Shown here: positions 9,551 to 21,480 of the stretch, in pieces
How positions within the stretch are numbered: position 1 is the first letter of the stretch
Layout of the letters: each line of letters begins with the position of its first letter
From: Schistosoma haematobium
Lineage: Eukaryota; Platyhelminthes; Trematoda; Strigeidida; Schistosomatidae
Length of the DNA stretch: 64,000 nt
Assembly: GCF_000699445.3 (NCBI RefSeq)
Contig: NC_067196.1
Location: forward strand, 77,986,364-78,050,363
Direction: 5' to 3'
Program-made: the position numbers and the translations under genes
The notes under the pieces: model-generated
Database searches by the model: none
Seen by the model: the letters and a program-made list of their open reading frames with translations, nothing else
Told to the model about the DNA's origin: nothing

Positions 9551-12500
9551 GTATCCAGTGTGAGACAGCTTAATTTGTTTTTGAATGTAGATTCGAGGCT
9601 GAGATTGCTCATCAGTCGTCAGGCAAGACACCGAATAATATTCCAATCTCTGGCGGATTTACATTCCCTCCTGTTACTAGCTTTATGCCACCCCAGTTAC
9701 GTGTTCATCAAAACCCGACCAACGTCATGCAGCCAGTTTATTCGGGTAATCACATTTTTTAATATAAAGTGTTATTTGACAAAATTCCAACCATAAAATA
9801 AGTAGCAAAAGGAGAGTAATTTTTCATAGTGGCAATTTGCTGTACACGAAAGGGAATTTGTAACGTCCAGCAGCTTACAAGCGCAAGTCCTTGAAAACGC
9901 TTCATTCCTAATGAATGCATTATTTCACTGACTATGGACTGCTTAATTGGTAAAGTTAACAAAAAAAAGTGGCTATATACCTGTATCATTGTAGGTAACG
10001 GAAATAAATTTGATTGTCTTTTTACACAGCAACAAGGATAAAAGTCTGAATGAACTATTTCAACACATTTCGACGCCTGGTGATCTATCGTAATAAATCA
10101 ACGCGTTTAAATCCCTGGTGCATAAAAACCAGGAAGTAAAAAACATGATGGCAAACATGTGCTACCAAGTTGAAAGCAGAAGATTCCTCTGGAAACTTCT
10201 AAAAGTTACCCAATTTTTTTCAACACTTGCAGAAGTTTTATTTCATGTACTTAAACACACGTTGGTACAAGAAGGCACCAAATACATATGCACCACACAA
10301 GTCACTCGACTTGTTCGCTCAGGATCCTAGAACCCATGTGCACCAACGATTTGGAACCATGGTTTTCTAACTCCCCTAGGTGGATTCTCCGTATCTACCA
10401 ACCTGGTTAGAGCGTCGAACATTCGCTTTTTGTCCTCTCAATTTCGTAAACATTATCTTTGCCTTGAGAAGGGAGTGAGCAGTACTTCCTTGTTAGTGGT
10501 TGTATACACGTGGCCATGTGAGAGCATCTCGAGAGGGATAGTTAACTCCAAGCACTCTCGGTCGTACCAGGGCATTTGGGAGAAGTCGTGTCTGGAGTAA
10601 TCTGTGGGCTTAGTAACAGGTTTTTTATCGTTTACTAAGCAAACCACCTAAAATAGTTCAGATTGCTTGCCAAACCAATAACTTTGACTTGTATTCTCCG
10701 TACTCTTGGTAGTATAATATTTAATTTTAATGTAGATGAATTTGTTGAATAAGTACTTATAATGAATGTTAGTTAAGCTATATATATATATATATATATA
10801 TAATGTTTCTAAAACCTAAATTAATACAAAGACCCAAAATAGTACGCTCAATTACTAAGGGAACAATAACCGCCTGCTGAACGTTAACAGGGACTCAACA
10901 AGATGAACCAATGAGTGTTGGTGATTTTCGTAAAGAAAAGGTGAGATTCCATAGTTGGTGGTTAATTAAAAGATAATAACCTGTCTGAGAATAAAAGTCT
11001 TGAATAATACACATTTAACTTAGGTGTTATTGGTTGGTTCGCTCTTGTCGATCAATGTTAGCGGTCGGTATGTATTAATGTAACTGAAGAAATCACGATC
11101 TTCACATAAACGCAACTTTTAAAGCACCTTTATAAGTCATGAGGTTATTGGAGGAATAGATGCATTACTACCTTATCTTTCAACTGTTAAATTATAAGTT
11201 GGAACTCTGTCGTACTTCATTTTGGATTACCTGCTGGTGTCAACAGCCCTCACAACGAAGGCGTGGCTCAAAGCCAAGTGTTGAAAGTTTCCCAATCTAC
11301 AATTTTGTGACGTAATTTGTTTACCAGATGCAGGTTTATGTACTTGGCTTTGAAGGATAATCTGCTTGTTTTAAGGTGATGATTCTTTCCAATCGCCCAA
11401 AGAGATTTAAGTGGGGTGCGAGTCGGTGATGTGGACTTGTGAATTCTACTTCGAGTGTGCTAACAGAATTCTCTTACGGCATGGTGGTGTACTCGTTGCT
11501 CAAATCGCACTTGACCTGTTGTTGGGCAACTAGAATTATGAGACGTGCTGTACACCATTGAAATAAAATCTGAATCTGGTAGATTAGAAAGAGCCTGCGC
11601 ATGCATCTAATCTTAGTTATAAGCCATTTGCATCATTGGAAAAGGTCGTATACTGACGGTGCAACAAACAAAACCAACCTGTCTAGTGAAATTCCGTTAG
11701 ACTTATGCTAATCTATGCCATTTTTTACCTACTTTCATGAGATAGTGTCTTCGAAGTTTTCTCAAACTGCTTGAAACCTTACTACCAACTAGTGACTGAT
11801 TTCTTTCTTTCATGCATCGTTGGCATCACTTTTACGAGAGAATATTTACAATGGACGTTATCAATCGTACCTTTGGAAATTATACCTCACCGAGTTGTAT
11901 TTAGCGTGGTTACGATTGTATAAGTGAACTAACTCCTACAATTCATAGTTTCTGCTAGGTGTACTAGTAGTAAAAACTTTATCAGCTGAAGGATATATTT
12001 TATTTTCCTTGAATTTGAACTGTATGAAGCAATACATATATATGAAATGTCCTACTATCATTTAATATATGTCCTCTCAGCAGCTGCCTAACTTCTCTCT
12101 TACAGTCTTACCACTGCCTCCCGGGGTTCCCATGTTTGTTCCCCTTTCTCAACCTCCTGTGTCTTGTTACCATATGAATGTCCCTCACACGCAGTTGCCG
12201 CCATCAAATCCTGTTTTCATGCCTTCAAAGGCATCTAATATGTCGATCCCAACACCAAAAGTGGAAATGTCTCCCGTTTCATCAGTTAACAAAGAGACTG
12301 TTAGTGAACATAACCCAACTCAAAAAGTTATATCTGCCCCACCACAAATGGCTGGACCAAACGAGTTAGCGGCACGAGCCAAGCAAGCCGCTGCGGCGGT
12401 TGCAGCTGCCAAGTCTAAAGCTGAAGACGAAGACGATGATGTTACTCGAGCATTGCTAGCTGCGGCAGCGGGAGTTACTTATACTCGAGTTCAGGGGCCA

Positions 12501-15500
12501 GATGGAAAAGGCAAGTTCATTACATATGCTACGTAGACATTTTATTTAATTGTTACTAAATTATAGTGGCCATTAGACTTGTAATTTTTTTGGAACTGGT
12601 GCTTACAACATACAATGATGTTATACTTTTCCACCCTCTATACAGTTTTATGAGATCAAGTTAGTGTTAATCATGAGCGTTGTCTGAAATATCATAACTC
12701 GTAATTTTATGTTTGGCTCTCACAATAAGATCTTTTTTCTAATCTTTAAATAAACTCTCATTTAATACTGTTTCTTGGCATTCCAGAAATGAAAATCTAT
12801 TATCAGATTAAAACTTACTATTGTACAATTAATTACTAGACCGAAAAAAAAGCGGATATATCAATATTATTAATAGAATTAAATTCAGTATGTATCATGG
12901 GGTTTCTTCCTACATAGTTACTTGAATAGTTTTGATCAACTAATAATAGAAGTTTCATCTGATGTCGTCATGGCTATGTAGAAAATAAGGTACTTCAAGC
13001 AAACATTCTTTATCCAATCGTATAGCTGTTTTTGATCTGATTTAATCTCGTTCAAAATATTTTAAATCGAATTTCATATAAGAGAGGTGCCCACCTTTTG
13101 TTCACTCAGTGTAATGCCTTATCTTTAACATGAATAAAGACCAGATCCAGACCCAACTCACCATGCAGAAAATTTCCTACTGTCATACGTCACACTTATC
13201 TGATCATTTTTAGTCTTGTAATTTATTAAATCATATTCATGCTCGACTCTAATGTATACGTGCATTTGTAGACTATCTGTCTTAAAGTTAACAAGCGGGT
13301 CTGTCAAGTATCGACGATGGTTGAACAGGCTAAGGTCACTAACGTTTTGTGTTGTCCTCATATATCACGACCAAATTCTTAAAACGGTCATTGCTGTAAA
13401 CTACTTTGCTCATTTTATCAGTGGAATTTTGTGAATTTTCGCGAAATGCTGCACGACGAAAATGCCGATTTTCGGTTTCAAGAACAGCATCCTAATTTCA
13501 TACTATTACTTCCTAAAACCTGCAGCAATATTAATTGTAAACTTTCCGCAAACGACTAAAATCTAACATATCCTTCCATGGGACAAGTAGAATAATTATG
13601 CTGTAGACAAATAATGTACCTTAGTCCATTGACGTTTTCAGAGCTACATTCTACTGTTGTTCATTGGTATATGTTTGTATCTCAAATTTAACATTTTCCA
13701 GAAAAGGTTTTAGCAAGTATCACTAAACCTCCGCTAACACCAGTCGTTACACAATCAAGTAAAAAATCAAAGCTAACCGATCTCAATACAGATACGGAAG
13801 TGAACAAAGTAACACAAACAACAATATTACCACCGGTACCACCCACAATTTATCGTTCTGCTAGTACAACTACAAATGATCAAGTCTATAAAAAGAAAAA
13901 GTACATTCGCACAGCTGCTGGAGCCACTTGGGAAGATCCGACTTTGGTTGAATGGGATCCAAGTAAGGTGCTTATTTTATTTACCTAACTTGTAGTATAT
14001 GCATTTTATTGTTTTTTTGTACTCGTCAGCTTAATTTATGCAAACAGGAGTGTTTGTAGCTACATGTTTATTAAGTAGTTTCATCTCCACAAAGTATGTA
14101 GATAAAAACTAGTCTTATTTATCAGAATGGCTTATTTACTCAAGATAGAATTGGATTGATATAAGTCAAACATAATGCATGTACTGTAGGCAACTAATGT
14201 AAAGTAACAAGTTGAAAGTCAAGTATTTTAGAGCAAACAGTCAACAAAATGTAGAATTGTAGGTAGATTTGACTAGCAGTGATTACATTCAGTGTGATGG
14301 CGTGAACAACTTTTCCTATTGGGATGTTCATGGGACGGTAACCGTGTAAATCTTTAGTGATAATGTATTCTTCGAATTATGTAAAACCCATAGAATGTTT
14401 TTGTTGAAGTCATCCACGCAAGCTACGAATATTTCACATAATCTCACACTAGAACGTATAAGTCTACCAAAAAACTATCTAAGGAAGTTTTATTTGTTGG
14501 TTGTGTGACTAGATTTGATCAGAAATTGAGTACCGAGCTTATGGAAGACATTACTTACTTACTTACGCCTATTACTCCTCGTGAAGGAGCATAGGCCGCT
14601 CACCAGCACTCTCCATCCAACCCTGTCCTGGACAATCCTTTCCAGCTCTTCCCAGTTGTTATTCATCCTTTTCATATCTGCCTCGATTTCCCGACGTAAT
14701 GTGTTCTTTGGCCTTCCTCTTTTACGCTTCCCTTCAGGATTACAAGTTGGGGCTTGCCTCGTGATGCAGTTCGGTGATTTGCGTAATGTATGTCCTATCC
14801 ATCTCCATCGTCTTTTCCTAATTTCCTTTTCAGTTGGAAGCTGGTGTGTTCTCCTCCACAGAAGGCTGTTGTTGATGGTATCCGGCCAATGGATGTTGAG
14901 TATCCTGCGTAGACAGCTATTTATAAATACTTGTACCTTCTTGATGGTGGTTATTGTATTTCTCCAAGTTTCAGCTCTGTACAGTAGAACTGCCTTGACG
15001 TTGATATTGAAGATCCTCACCTTGATATTGGTTGAAAGTTGTTTTGAGTTCCATATGTTTTTCAATTGTAGGAATGCGGCCCTTGCTTTGCCAATCCTCG
15101 CCTTCACGTCTGCATCTGAACCTCATTGTTAATCGATGATGCTTCCCAGGTATGTGAAGGATTCTATATCTTCCAGAGTTTCGCCATCAAGAGTGATTGG
15201 ATTGCTGTTCTTCGTTTCGAATCTGAAGACCTTGGTTTTCCCCTTGTGTGTGTTGAGGCCTACTGATGCAGAGACTGCTGCTACATTGACTGTCTTTATC
15301 TGCATTTGTTCATGTGTATGCGATAGGAGTGCTAGGTCATCTGCGAAGTCCAAACCGTCTAATTGGTTCTGAGCTGTCCATTGTATTCCGTGTTTTCCCT
15401 CAGATGTCGAGGTCTTCATAATCCAGTCGACCACCAGAAGAAAGAGGAAGGGAGAGAGTAGACAGCCTTGTCTGGCTCCGGTCCTTACTTGGAATGCGTC

Positions 15501-18500
15501 TGTCAGCTGTCCTCCATGCACTACTTTGCACTATAGCCCGTCGTTGACAATCTCAGGAACTCCGTGTTGAAGAAGTTTCCATAAGGTTCCCCTATCTACA
15601 CTGTCAAATGCTTTTTCATAACCAATAAAGTTGATGTACAGTGACGAGTTCCACTCAATTGATTGTTCGACGATGATCCGTAGTGTCGCCATTTGGTCTG
15701 TGCACAACCGATCCCTCCGGAATCCGGCTTGTTGGTCTCAAAGTTGGACGTCTACTGCGTCTCATCCGGTTTAGCAACATTCTGTTAGAGACTTTCCCTG
15801 GTACTGACAGTAGTGTAATGCCTCTGTAGTTTTCACATTTGCTTAGATCTCCTTTCTTTGGAATCTTGGTGAGGTGTCCTTCTTTCCAGTCCATCGGCAC
15901 TTGTTCCTCATCCCAAATCTTTTTGAATAGAAGGTAAGGCATGTTTGTAGTTACTTCGATGTCTGACTTCAGCTGATATGTTGTCGGGTTCTGCTGCTTT
16001 CCCGTCCTTGATTTGTCTGATGGCCATTCTGATTTCTTCCGTCGTTGGTGGATTGACACCTATAGGAAGATCTGTGTGTGCTGCTTCGATGTCTGGTGGA
16101 TTCATTGGAGTCGGCCTATTCAGGAATTCCTCGAAGTACTTCACCCATCTGTTCTTCTGTTGTTGAATTTCAGTGATTGGCCTGCCTTCTTTGTCTTTGA
16201 CCGGTCTCTCTGGTTTACTATATTTCCCTGCTAGTCTCTTCGTTGTATCGTAAAGCTGTTTCATATTTCCTACTCTTGCAGCTTTTTCCGCCATCGATGT
16301 ATTTCTGCTTGTCGGCTCTAGTGCTCTTCTTCACTTGCTTGTTTGCTTCTATGTACTCAGCTTGTGTTTGGACTTTCTCTGCTCGTGTTCGGCTGTTGTT
16401 AATTGCTGTCTTCTTGTTCTTCCTTTCTTTGATCCTGTCCAGTGTTTCTATAGAGATCGATTCCTTATGATGATGCTTCTTGAGGGCCAGAACCTCCTGA
16501 CACGTTGAAATTAATGCTTCTTTGATACTTTCCGAGTTGTCCTCCATAGTAGATTCTTCTTCTTTCAGTAGATCCTGTAAGGCTTGGAACCTGTTGTTGA
16601 GAGCTATCTTGAATTCATTGAGTTTGTCAGTATCTCGAAGGAAGGCTGTATTGAACCTTTGTAGTGCTGATTGTCCAGTTCTTCTTTAGCTTCAGTCTTA
16701 AATTGACCACAACTAGGTGGTGATCTGAAGCTATGTCAGCTCCTCTCTCGGTCCTCACATCTTCCATTGTCCTTCGGAACTTTTTATTGATGCAAATATG
16801 ATCTATCTGGATCTCTGTGGTGTGGTCCGGTAAGATTCATGTAGCTTTATGTATACGTTTGTGTGGAAATATTGTTCCGCCTATGACCAATTTATTGCAA
16901 ATCTTTCCCCATTTTCGTTTCTCTCTCCCAGTCCATGTCGTCCCATGATATCTTTATATCCGGTGTTGTCTATTCCGACTTTGGCGTTTAGATCTCCCAT
17001 CAGAATGGTGAGGTCCTTTCTTGGGCACTTCTCTATGATTGATTGCAGCCGCTCATAGAATTGATCTTTAATGTCGTCGTTACTATCATTGGTGGGTGCA
17101 TAACATTGGATAATATTCATTGTGATCCACTCCTCCTTTATTTTGAATGATGCTTTGATGATTCTGGATCCGTGAGATTCCCATCCTACAAGTGCATTTT
17201 GTGCTACTTTGGACAGCATTAGAACAACTCCCTGTGTGTGGAGCATTTTCCTCTTCGTGGCCGGAGTATAGCAGCATCTCTCCCGTATTTAGCCTTTTCT
17301 GTCCAGCTTGGGTCCAATGGGTTTCGCTGATTCCCAGTACTGCCAAGTTGTATCTCCTCATTTCCGTTGCTATTCGACTGGTCTTCCCGGTCTCCCACAT
17401 TGTTCGGACGTTCCATGTACCTATAAAAATTGTTGCTCCGGTTGTTAGAAAAGATATCGGCCTCGTGGCTCCCGAAGGAACTCGGCTTTCACCATGAGGC
17501 GTCATAGTTCTTCTAAATGAAGACCTAACTCCCAGGGCAGAGTTTAAATGGTTTGAATTATTTATTCTGGTTAGCGTTTTTTAGCGAGTTAGTTTTCTAC
17601 GGGATGGGGTCGCTAACCCCATGTCCATACCTTCTTCATTACCCGGGCTTGGGACCGGCAGTAACTCTAGAAGAGCTGCAGGCGGAGTTATGGTAGACGT
17701 TGTTCGTAAAAATCATGTTGGTAATAATCTCAGCGATTGAAAGAATCTATGGCATCCTGCAACTAAATCTACAGTAATATTTTATCGAATAATGTTCAGA
17801 TGTTGATTTTAGTGAATAGAAAAAATGAGTCAATAGAATGTGAGTAGTGTGAACAGTTTTATGGTGATTAGAAGTATTCGAATTATTGTGCTAAGAATTT
17901 CCGAAATAGTGTAATTTAAGGCATGTAGATTTAGGTGAGCACAAATGAACGTATTATATTTGGGATTCGTAATTAGCGCGCAGTCAAGTACAAAGGAATC
18001 ATCATTTAGTAAACACCACAAGTTCACAAGGTGAAAAAGAATGAGTGTGTACATGCACCTTGTTATTAGTTGAGGTTTGGTTTAAAAAAATCCAGCCTGT
18101 CTACTACTAACGATAATTTTTTTATTAAAAGTAGGGATAATAATACAAATTGAAATATTTTAGAACGTCGAATTGTATATAAATTGAGGAACGTTAAATA
18201 CAAAGTTGTGAAGTTAAAACAATCAGACTAGCTTTCTTGTCCTGATATAGCAAACAGATATACGCTCTAGAGACTGAAAAGATAAGCGAATGAGTTTAAA
18301 ACCCACTACCTAGCTGAGAAGATAAAGAACACTAGCAATTTGTAGGACGACTTGTCCTCTAGCGAATAAATTTGTTCTTCATTTGGCTTCCAGATGACTT
18401 CCGATTATTTTGTGGGGATTTGGGAAATGAAGTGACAGATGACACTCTAGCACGAGCATTTAACCGCTACCCTTCTTTTCAAAAAGCAAAAGTTGTTCGA

Positions 18501-21480
18501 GACAAACGTACCAGTAAATCTCGTGGTTATGGTTTCGTTAGCTTTTCTGATCCTGGAGATTTCACACGTGCCATGCGAGAAATGAATGGTAAGTTATAAT
18601 CTACTTTTACTAGGCTATGTACAAAATTGTCTGCTCTGTCCGACTACTTATCTTGATCAATCGAATAAAACGAGATTTTGCTTGTAGTTCCGTACCAATT
18701 AATAGATACTAAATCACAAATAACTTCGAAGGTGAAACATAATTTGCTTGTTTTCTTTAGTAGATATAGGATGATAAAATCTAGAAAAACCTCTTTATTA
18801 TTGGAATCCATTGTCGAACTCTGTACAAGTAAAAAACTGCATATGATTTTGAACATGTGTAGTATAAACTTGTGGTTTGTTTATTTAATAACAGAGAGGT
18901 GCTTTCTACAGCTATTACCGTTATCTCACCGACGATGTTTTTTGTCTTATGGACTCAGTAAATTCAGCTCATTTGGATGTTACTCAGGACGAACATGACT
19001 TGGGAAGATGACACGTCACACAAATGCCGATTCGTATAACTGCACTTCACAGAAGCAGAATGAGTGTCTTAAAGACCACTACAGATTAAAGATTCCTGAT
19101 ATTTAGACAAAAGAATACACCTGGGTCCTTGTGATCTATTTCAGCCAGTCTCCTAGCGCCAATAGTGATATAAAGCAAATCGGACTTTTATCCCAAAACA
19201 TTACTTATGAAATTTCAATTAGAGTAACCAGACATTTAATACTCTCTCATCAAAACCAATTTTCGATAGGAATTACAGAATGTGATGATTGTAGAAAAGA
19301 CTGGATAAAAAGATATTGGCTGCGTTTGTGGAATATAAGCTATACGACAGTAACTGAAGGAATTCACATTATTTGTCACTACACGAATTCAGTCAGTCAT
19401 AAATAACGTAAGAACTGTGGCGCATGCTCACCACCCCAAATTACTACACGACATTAGTACAAAACCATACAAATTACTCCATCTAGAGAATCAGCATTTA
19501 TTTTATTTGGACACATAAATATTGGTACAAAGAAGTACCAGATAATATGCGCCGCACAATTATAGTGAAAATGTGAAGAGATAAAGAATGGGAGGTGCGT
19601 AAAAGTAGTAAGACAATGAACGGAAATTAGTGTATGATAGTGAAATAGAAATAAAGGGAGAGGAAGTTCAGCCACAGCGAATTCTTCCACACAAGGTAAT
19701 TACGTCCTTTTTCATAGGAAGAAAGTAAAAGAAGGTTGCAACAAAATCTCCACTGGCTTCTATTCTGAATCATGTCTGATGACGTCTCAAGCCACTGTGT
19801 TGCACCATCTCTAGAACCCCAACCAGGGAGTCGCGAAGGACCAAGAGAAGCCAGTCATGTACAGCTTTTCTTCATACCACGACAGTATGTCATACATTGA
19901 TCACCTATCCGCTTCTTCCAACCAGTCCCAGCGTCGGCAAATAATGCAAGACATGAAATCCTCCGAGACGACATTCGTAAAACATGTCCAAGCCACCGAA
20001 TTCGATGTTTCAAGATAGTGACACTAATCGAACTATCGTCACTGCCCGAACGCACGATTTTGCCACTAGACGTGACCAATCCTTCAGAGACAACGATGAT
20101 CAAACACCGAGTCTTCTAAAATTCTCAACTCGGAGAGACCAGGTTTCACAAGCATAGAGCAAAACTGCTCTCACCGACGCGTTGTAGGTCCGACCTTTTA
20201 CAGCCAGACTAACATCACGAAGGCATCAAAGATGGTCCAGATTGGCATAAGCCGCTCTGGCTTTCACTATACGTGCATTGATCTCATCACTCACGCCACC
20301 ACCAGCACTTATGCAGCTACCTAGATATACGAACTTCTCGACTACTTCTATCTGCTCACCATCCAGGGTGAGTACAGGATTAGAATCCTGCCAGTCTTGT
20401 AGAAGTACTTTGCACTTCAAAGGTGCAAAGCATATACCGTACCCATGAACACTAATTGCAGATTGCATGACTTGGGCATTATCGCACAGTAAGACAATAT
20501 CATCCGCATACTTAAGGTCGAGATTTTCTTCAAACAATAGATCCACGCCGCCACTACCTACATTCATCAGAGATGTTTCCAGAACGTTATCGACAGAAAA
20601 GTTGAAGGGGATGACGAGATTGAGCAAGTTTGCCTAACTTCACCGAATGAATGAAGCAACGATTGTCGACACATGTAGAGTTTATAAAGTATCAAATACG
20701 TTCTCACGAGCGGAGACGGTATATACTGTTTGTCTGTACGATACTCTCGAAAGATACTCCGATACGCTACGCCAACATAAACACCTTACAGTTGGATGAT
20801 TAATTTATAGAGGCAGATATGTTATCACATTTGCAAAACTTGCAATGAAACGGGACTTTAACCAAGTAAATATATTTCCCACACCACTTCGTAGCAACCG
20901 GGTTGTCAATATACCTTTTTTTCTAGTGGTGAGTGGGATGAAAATACCCAGGTTCCACACATCGTTCTTTAGTTATGTACAGTTTCTTTTAAATATCCAT
21001 TTTATTTGAGCGGAAACTATGAGTCAATGTGTTTTACAGTTTCTATGTTATTTAATACTACTTTTGATGATTGTGAGGTACACTTCTGAACAAAACGCAT
21101 ATGTAGGCTTCGTTTTAGCTCTAATTCTTGCTTTGCTCATGAGATAGGATGGAACCCTTTGTTACAAAAATCTTTTCGACTGATTGTTTGGGATATTTAT
21201 GTCACTAAGACAGCAAAGTTCTTGAAGTACGCCTGTAGGCAAAATCGCAATATGAGTTGTGAGAAACTTGCAACCATATAAAAGTTTGAAGCAACATCTT
21301 ATTTTTCTGATAAAGACATGCTGTCAATATCTTATAACATTATGGTTTCTGAAACCTGTTTTAGGTAAATATGTTGGTAATCGTCCGATCAAACTGAAAA
21401 AAAGCGAGTGGCGTAATCGTCAACTGGAAGTCCATAGAAAAAAGGAGAAAGAAAAACGAAAACTTGGTTTGAAAAACTGA
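9501..21480 (+). CDS. RBM42: RBM42 orthologue, RNA-binding motif protein 42 (six exons)
   Basis: The six exons are 9501-9550, 9591-9745, 12106-12510, 13702-13962, 18394-18588 and 21365-21480; they sum to 1182 nt and encode 393 residues, with every splice phase matching. The N-terminus (residues 1-25) has the short acidic helix [16 protein letters not shown], like the start of animal RBM42. The middle is Pro-rich, then Ala/Lys/Asp-rich (about 150-190). Residues 280-393 follow vertebrate RBM42 closely: [17 protein letters not shown], then an RRM from about 291 with RNP2 LFCGDL and RNP1 RGYGFVSF, then the basic tail ending [12 protein letters not shown]. In vertebrates RBM42 is a nuclear RNA-binding protein linked to the spliceosomal tri-snRNP and hnRNP K; that role is inferred here. 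ATG 9501 is the first in-frame Met after a stop at 9393. Confidence 0.93.
9591..9745 (+). CDS. RBM42: RBM42 exon 2
   Basis: The acceptor is TTGAATGTAG|A, completing Arg and continuing [11 protein letters not shown], which extends the conserved acidic helix. The rest is Pro/Gln-rich. It ends TATTCGG|GTAATC with one base of the next codon (phase 1). Confidence 0.88.
10313..10600 (+). repeat. tRNA-like interspersed repeat, copy 1
   Basis: It shares with 22190-22445 and, inverted, 49100-49375 the blocks CAGGATCCTAGA, GGTTAGAGCGTCGAACATTC, CCTCTCAATTTCGTAAACA and ATACACGTGGCCATGTGAGA. GGTTAGAGCGTC resembles a tRNA A-box; I see no clear B-box. It lies in RBM42 intron 2. Confidence 0.6.
10779..10802. 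repeat. (TA)n microsatellite
   Basis: An uninterrupted run of TA dinucleotides within RBM42 intron 2. Confidence 0.95.
10803..12105. other. Rest of RBM42 intron 2
   Basis: AT-rich sequence between the (TA)n run and the exon 3 acceptor. I recognise no exon, repeat or RNA gene in it. Confidence 0.5.
12106..12510 (+). CDS. RBM42: RBM42 exon 3
   Basis: The acceptor CTTCTCTCTTACAG|TC gives a phase-1 entry that fits exon 2. An open frame continues upstream to an ATG at 12069, but that would bypass exons 1-2. The exon encodes Pro-rich low-complexity sequence and then an Ala-rich, acidic segment. It ends GGAAAAG|GCAAGT, a GC donor; reading on instead gives a TAG stop at 12534-12536. Confidence 0.85.
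13702..13962 (+). CDS. RBM42: RBM42 exon 4
   Basis: The acceptor is ATTTTCCAG|AA (phase 1). It encodes a Ser/Thr-rich stretch, then [18 protein letters not shown], the conserved block just before the RRM. The donor is GATCCAA|GTAAGG. Confidence 0.92.
14559..16059 (-). pseudogene. LINE-A copy 2 reverse transcriptase
   Basis: On the - strand: [59 protein letters not shown] and the C-terminal [13 protein letters not shown] region ending at 14559. It is broken at the same places as copy 1. A long + strand open frame at 14581-15132 is only its mirror. Confidence 0.85.
16700..17505 (-). pseudogene. LINE-A copy 2 endonuclease
   Basis: On the - strand: [51 protein letters not shown] and SDHHLVVV. 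The frame shifts near 17240 and again after NGERFAI near 16885. This is the uninterrupted form of what copy 1 carries on either side of the LTR insertion. Confidence 0.85.
18394..18588 (+). CDS. RBM42: RBM42 exon 5 (RRM core)
   Basis: The acceptor is TTGGCTTCCAG|AT. It carries both RNP motifs (LFCGDL and RGYGFVSF) and ends in the middle of the Gly after EMN, with donor AATG|GTAAGT. Confidence 0.95.
19495..20635 (-). mobile_element. LINE-B 3' fragment in RBM42 intron 5
   Basis: The - strand reads the LINE-B reverse transcriptase from [10 protein letters not shown] through [15 protein letters not shown] and [18 protein letters not shown] (20226-20627). Broken C-terminal pieces follow ([17 protein letters not shown]) and then a 3' untranslated region ending in a GGTACCAATATTTATGTG-like motif. 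It is 5' truncated near 20635. Confidence 0.85.
20640..21364. other. Rest of RBM42 intron 5
   Basis: Between the LINE-B fragment and the exon 6 acceptor I see only AT-rich unique-looking sequence. Confidence 0.5.
21365..21480 (+). CDS. RBM42: RBM42 exon 6 and stop
   Basis: The acceptor is CCTGTTTTAG|GT. It encodes [15 protein letters not shown] and the basic tail, ending KLGLKN at TGA 21478-21480. An ATTAAA hexamer lies about 20 bp downstream and could serve as the polyadenylation signal. Confidence 0.95.

Larger units (their letters stand above)
14550..17687 (-). mobile_element. LINE-A copy 2 (RTE-like), full length, in RBM42 intron 4
   Basis: An uninterrupted 3138-bp LINE-A in antisense orientation. 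Flanks read TTATGGAAGAC (14539-14549) and TTATGGTAGAC (17688-17698), an 11-bp target duplication with one mismatch. The 3' end carries a (TAAG)n tail, seen on the + strand as ACTTACTTACTTACG. The protein start [12 protein letters not shown] lies at 17505, the endonuclease occupies about 16700-17500 and the reverse transcriptase about 14559-16060. It shares copy 1's deletion after NGERFAI, the TAG before VHGGQ and the other frame breaks, so its source was already defective. Confidence 0.92.

Noticed and set aside
10313..10600. A tRNA gene
   Set aside because: An A-box-like GGTTAGAGCGTC is present, but no B-box GGTTCRANNCC at the right distance, and no acceptor-stem pairing.
12069..12536. A 155-codon single-exon gene
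   Set aside because: It contains a strong acceptor at 12105 and a GC donor at 12510 that fit RBM42 phases; the outer parts are intron sequence.
14581..15132. A 183-codon + strand open frame, and similar mirror frames at 7457-8089 (-), 32269-32919 (+), 49419-49997 (-) and 54890-55468 (-)
   Set aside because: Each is the antisense of a LINE protein frame. It has no family motif of its own, and the pair at 7457 and 14581 is identical only because the LINE is duplicated.
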